64,000 bases of DNA, from NCBI GenBank assembly GCA_037576195.1, contig CM075102.1, positions 9,238,001 to 9,302,000 on the forward strand, written 5' to 3'. How positions within the stretch are numbered: the stretch's first letter is position 1; every line of letters starts with the position of its first letter. Positions 59,731 through 64,000 of the stretch are shown here, in pieces. The translations under genes were made by a program, and so were the position numbers. This stretch comes from Phytoseiulus persimilis. Lineage: Eukaryota; Arthropoda; Arachnida; Mesostigmata; Phytoseiidae. Under the pieces are notes generated by a model, which was given only the letters and a program-made list of their open reading frames with translations, searched no databases and was not told where the DNA came from.

Positions 59731-62500
59731 AGAGTACAGATGCGAACCATGTCGTCAGTCTGGAGAGAGTCAACTCGAAGCGCTCAGAGATGTAACAAGA
59801 GGCGAGAAACATCGGAAGTTTCATTAAGAAAGTAAATATATCGATGATCGGATGTCGATGATCATTGTGGATGACAGAATATGCTATTCTTTCTCTCGAC
59901 TCATTGGTATCATATCGGGTACGTCATTGGTGTGTTGGATTTGGCGGAGAATATCGAGTTCCTGTGAATGAGGAGACTTTGGGGAAGGGGTTTTCGAGAG
60001 GGAAGGGTCACCTTATCTAACCTGAGCATCGGGTGAAGTTTTCATATCTGTCCTGTACTGGAGGAGCATAAACTGTACAGACTGTATCCTGCCTGCCCAC
60101 TCGGGCGCAAGTAGTATTTGAAGCTTCATTCACGGCCAGGTAAACCGTGAGGTGACCAATAATCCTCGCAAGTTTCCGTGATGTCATCCACGGCTCTACT
60201 GGAACCCGCTATTCTCTGGTCTGATTGATGCTCGCCGAATCTCGAATTATGAGTCCTGATTTCGCATGTTTTGCGGTGGAGACTGGAAACCAATGTGCCT
60301 CAAGAGGCTCTCGCTGTCCACAAAATCAGCTGTCCGAGACAAATCTCTTCACTGCGATGGTCCGAAACCGATAGTTTTTGTTCAATCCTACAATCTGAGC
60401 AAGTGCTACAGCTGTGTTTGGGAGTCGTTCTCGTTTAATCGGTCAAGAGAGGAACGAATAGAGATGACAAGCATACAGACCACCTGTGACATCGTCGTTG
60501 GAGGCGATCCCTCATCGGAGCGATCAGGAATGCCAAGGCGAATCGTAACATTCCCGCGAAGCTCGGCATCCTGAGTATTCTCATCAGCTGAGGAACAAAC
60601 AACCGAAGTCAGTCGAATTGATTCTGCCCAATTCAGACTCGAAGTTCTGGATGTTCGACATTCCGTGAGGTATCCCCAAACTTTTGGATTCAAATAGAAC
60701 CCCTGAAGAAGTTTTAGCCCGAGGCTTGCCACGAAGTCAGTCGTGAGTGGATCCGATCTGCGCACCCTCCGAGGGCGAACGCTCCGCTCACACTATATTT
60801 CTGCTTCTGGGCTCGCAGACAACAGCGGGAGTGACTGTGGCGCCAAGCTGACCCCGGCGCCAGATAGACCCGGTCCGCCATCCTCAAATGTCCCTGGTAG
60901 AATACGTGTCAGGTCAGGAAGATCGTGCGCAGAATTTTCGTCGGAAAATGATAGGAATCAGTTTGTAGTGTTCCTAATCGAGCTATCGCTGAACGTGGCA
61001 CAGTATGCGGCGGTGGTTTCACCGCGTCGATAATAAGTTTATCGCCGAATATATGACGATTGCAACAGAGTGGCGATGCGACGCATCTTGACGCGACACC
61101 ACGGGCGACACGCTCGCTTTCGACATTCTTCGTAAGCGCATCAGCTGCGTGGGACGAAAATGCGAGACTTTCAAGGGAACTCGCTCACAATATTTCTCGA
61201 GCTCAGCTCCCTCGAAGTCCGAGTCAGCTATCGGAGTGGATTCTACCTGATGCGTCGATTAATTTCCAGTGATCGTGAACACAGGAGGAGAGATGATATA
61301 TTAACAGATACCTACGTATTCTGCAAGAACACTCAACGATCACTATCAGCGATTAGCAGCCCCTGAACAAAAAAACACATTCGTCGAACTCAGGTACAGC
61401 CCCGTGAATTTTCTTGTCGGTGGAGTGCTCCCATCGTCAGGCTGTTTCAGAACGCTGGCGTTCTCCCTCTGGGGTCGATTTTCTTTCTTTTTCGGATGAG
61501 ATTCATCATATTCATCCCCGATTCCGGCTCGCACTTCAAACTGGAAACTCTGTCAACTTCGTTGGTTGAAATTCGAGGGGGCTTAAGGGATTGGGAGCCG
61601 TTGTCGAGAAGTGAACAGTATCGGAAAGACTCGTATGACGACGATCTTCAAGCGGAAATGCCACAGCGAGCCACGAAGATCGGATACCACACTCCTGGAA
61701 CGACTTTCCAATGGGTTCTTTTCCCGGGGTTGGAACGGACTCCCTCCAGATCTGGACGATAAACAGAACGAAGAGAGTCTACCGTGTTTCTCAGGAAATA
61801 AGTCATGGCTTATATTTGTCTTGGGATCCGAAAATTGGACAACGGCTCATTTTCGGGGAATGGCTCATATTCGTTTCATCTATATCAATGTTCACCAAGA
61901 CGCTTTGAAATTTGCACTTTGAGATGCGAGACAACGGTTCCCGGCACTCATGGCGTCATGTGGGCTCCTTCTAACGAGCTGGTTCTGTCAAGCTGCCGGT
62001 TCCGAGTGCGTTTCTCACACAGTAACTGGAGATTTTTGCCCATTAGTTTCAGCCATCTCACTACATCAGATAGGCTGGGTTTGACGGAGTCGCAGCGTTT
62101 TCCTGCTTCCGGCGGTTTACAGGATGGCATTTTTCAGTCGAGAATTTTCGAGCCCGATTTTTTTTTGGCCAGATCGATTTCGGGGCGGTCATTCCAAATA
62201 CTTTCTGATGTTAATATGATGAGAAAGTTGGCCAGGAGATGGTTTTGAGACAAGCCCATCTTGTTTCTCCGAGGTCCTCCCAAAAGTTATCGGGAAAACG
62301 TCAAATTTCATGGGATCTCGAGGGGGTCGCACTCAAGGCGCTAAGGGAAGCCGGTCATTCGCCAGAATACCGATTGAAGTTTTCTCGTTTTCTCGAAAAA
62401 TGGCAAGCGATGGCATACCGATATAGCGAGAGCCAGAACCGCGACCGTGCGCAGAGAGTAGAGAAACGTCGTCACGGTCCGATGATCCAAACTTACTCGG
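59731..62500. other. No gene recognised
   Basis: Frames up to 147 codons (61805-62248 plus) lack recognisable motifs and are not conserved elsewhere in the window. Confidence 0.55.
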
Positions 62501-62519
62501 GGGTCGCCCCCTAGATATT

Positions 62520-63850
62520 TGACCAACAGAAGCTGAACGACCTCATCAGGCTTCTTCGCCTGCCGAAGAAATCTGCGGAACTCTCTGCTTCGAGGTTGGA
62601 AGGAAATAATTTGTTGGCGCCGGGTCTTTTCGCGGACTGACCATGTTGAATGCAATTCGTAAATAATGTAATGAAAGGTTCGAGTTTGAATTCGACTTCT
62701 TCAATGGCAGGCACCAAAGTGACGCTCTACCGCACACGGGCAACGGAACTTCTTCCGAAGTCTATCCCCAGCATCAGTGAGCCAGAACTCTCCGGTCCTC
62801 ATTCATATTCAAGAAGTTCTCCTCGTTTCAAGTCCTGATCGGAACATCTGAAGCTTCTTCTCCAAGCTTCGTCCAAGCTCTGGCGCTTTGGAATTATAAT
62901 GTGTCCTGGTTCTGACTCGCCTTCGAACACATGGGTCCGCCACGATACGCCGTCAGGGAGTGGCGGCTCTTCCACGCCAGTGAAGCTTGAAGAGCGTCGT
63001 CCTGCACAGCGGAGCGGCAACCAGTGCGCTTCAATCCCGAACGGTCTTTCCACTAGACTACGTGAGGACTACGACGCCAACGCGTTTGAGTTGGAAAAGA
63101 TCGAATACGAGGAGTACCAATGGCCAGTTTGTGTCGATTGAGGGTGGTCTCGATTATTTTGTGCCAACGAGCCGGTGACACAAGATTTCCGTGCTAGTTG
63201 TGTCCTTGGAACAGCCGAGCGGATGACGAACATTCGACTCGAGCGATTTGGCCTTCAAAGGGATATCTAGGAGTTGGGCAGCCCGACCAACTCATAGACG
63301 CTTTGGTTCCGAAGGGAAGATCATTCCCCCACCGCTGTATTTCAAATAGGGCCTGATGGAACAGTTCGTCAAAGCATTGGACGGACACGGTTCATGTTTC
63401 ACCTACATCGTGCGCAAGCTGGCCGCTGTGAGCATCCAGAAGCTTCAAGCTGAGGTTTAAGACGGACCTCAAATCCGGGAGCTCATCGGAGACCCTGTTT
63501 TCATTCACTCAATGAAAAATCGAGAAGCCAATGCTTGGCGGTGATTTGTTCTGGTCGTCCGAAATTCCCTCGGGAACACGTTAGCTGGAAACTGCGTACA
63601 ACTTGTTAAGATCATGATCGTGAGCTTTTCAGAACCAGAGTGTCGGACGAGCATAAAGATGCACTATCTGCACTGCCATCTCGGAGGCTTCCGTGAAAAT
63701 TTGGGTTCTATGAGTTATGAACGAGAAGGAAGGTTCCAACAATACATAGCTACCATGGAAGAGAGGTACTAGGGAAGACAGGACGTGCACATGATGGCAG
63801 ACTACTGTTGGACTCTTATACGGAATGCCCCGGATTGGCCGCTTTCAAGG
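62520..63850 (+). pseudogene. Decayed repeat-borne arthropod protein of unknown function
   Basis: Pieces in several plus-strand frames follow one known pattern in order: LNDLIRLLRLPKKSAEL and NNLLAPG near 62540-62625, GTKVTLYRTR near 62710, EWRLFHASEA near 62960, KSVVLHSGAA near 62987, EYEEYQWPVC near 63107, GLMEQFVKALDGHG near 63350, GPQIRELIGDP near 63465, LGNTLAGNCVQLV near 63575, MHYLHCHLGGF near 63660, and ERYXGRQDVHMMADYCWTL near 63760-63815. I recognise this as a protein family found in many copies in insect and arachnid genomes, often near transposons and usually annotated as uncharacterised. Numerous frameshifts and stops make this copy non-functional. Confidence 0.72.
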
Positions 63851-64000
63851 TAATCCGCGCGAGACGTTCTGTCGGCTCCGACGGGTTCTGGGATCGAGGT
63901 GAAACCCAGTTCCATAGTTATTCGTTTTCACGAATGAAATATGGAAGGCACGTCGTATCACGCTCAACTCGGTCTAGAATGTTCGTGATTGAAGTCCATG

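Noticed and set aside
1-64000. CRISPR array, operon or prokaryotic mobile system.
   Set aside because: The regular repeats lack unique spacers, and spliced genes, SINEs and LINEs show this is eukaryotic nuclear DNA.

Overview
The window is eukaryotic repeat-rich DNA. The organism is inferred to be an arthropod, most plausibly a mite or other chelicerate. The basis is a divergent ionotropic-receptor (IR) family, decayed LINEs of several types, a Helentron-type Helitron, tRNA-derived SINEs, and short (about 90-190 bp) GT-AG introns. I could not confirm the species. Only two genes look intact: an IR gene on the minus strand (16933-18960) and a GT10 alpha-1,3-fucosyltransferase on the plus strand (57843-59292).

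Layout. 1-3690 is 82 perfect-length units of a 45-bp satellite. A 340-bp boundary module (3691-4032) follows, then a decayed APE-type LINE (4033-7110, minus). 7105-16730 holds a SINE, a broken IR fragment on the plus strand, old satellite relics, a 184-bp tandem duplication, a dispersed repeat block, and a LINE with a gag-like ORF1 and a zinc-finger/RT/restriction-like-endonuclease ORF2 joined by an ATGA overlap. 16735-54750 is built from three copies of an IR segment in the same orientation: IR-A intact, IR-B and IR-C broken. Each has duplicated upstream DNA and a shared dispersed block. The segments are split by Helentron remnants, a 957-bp foldback element, a 1.14-kb TA-flanked insertion, a hAT-like MITE, a CR1-like LINE, and a second satellite array (44306-53440) in inverted orientation to the first. 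54750-64000 holds a fragment of the foldback family, the fucosyltransferase, a full-length SINE, and a decayed copy of a repeat-borne arthropod protein family of unknown function (62520-63850).

The IR paralogues show birth, decay and gene conversion in a chemoreceptor cluster, and mobile elements broke most copies. The two satellite arrays share the same boundary module and the same diagnostic first units, so array and module appear to travel or expand together. Array 2 contains many indels and internal scraps of its own right flank. Part of its sequence is therefore probably consensus or assembly error.
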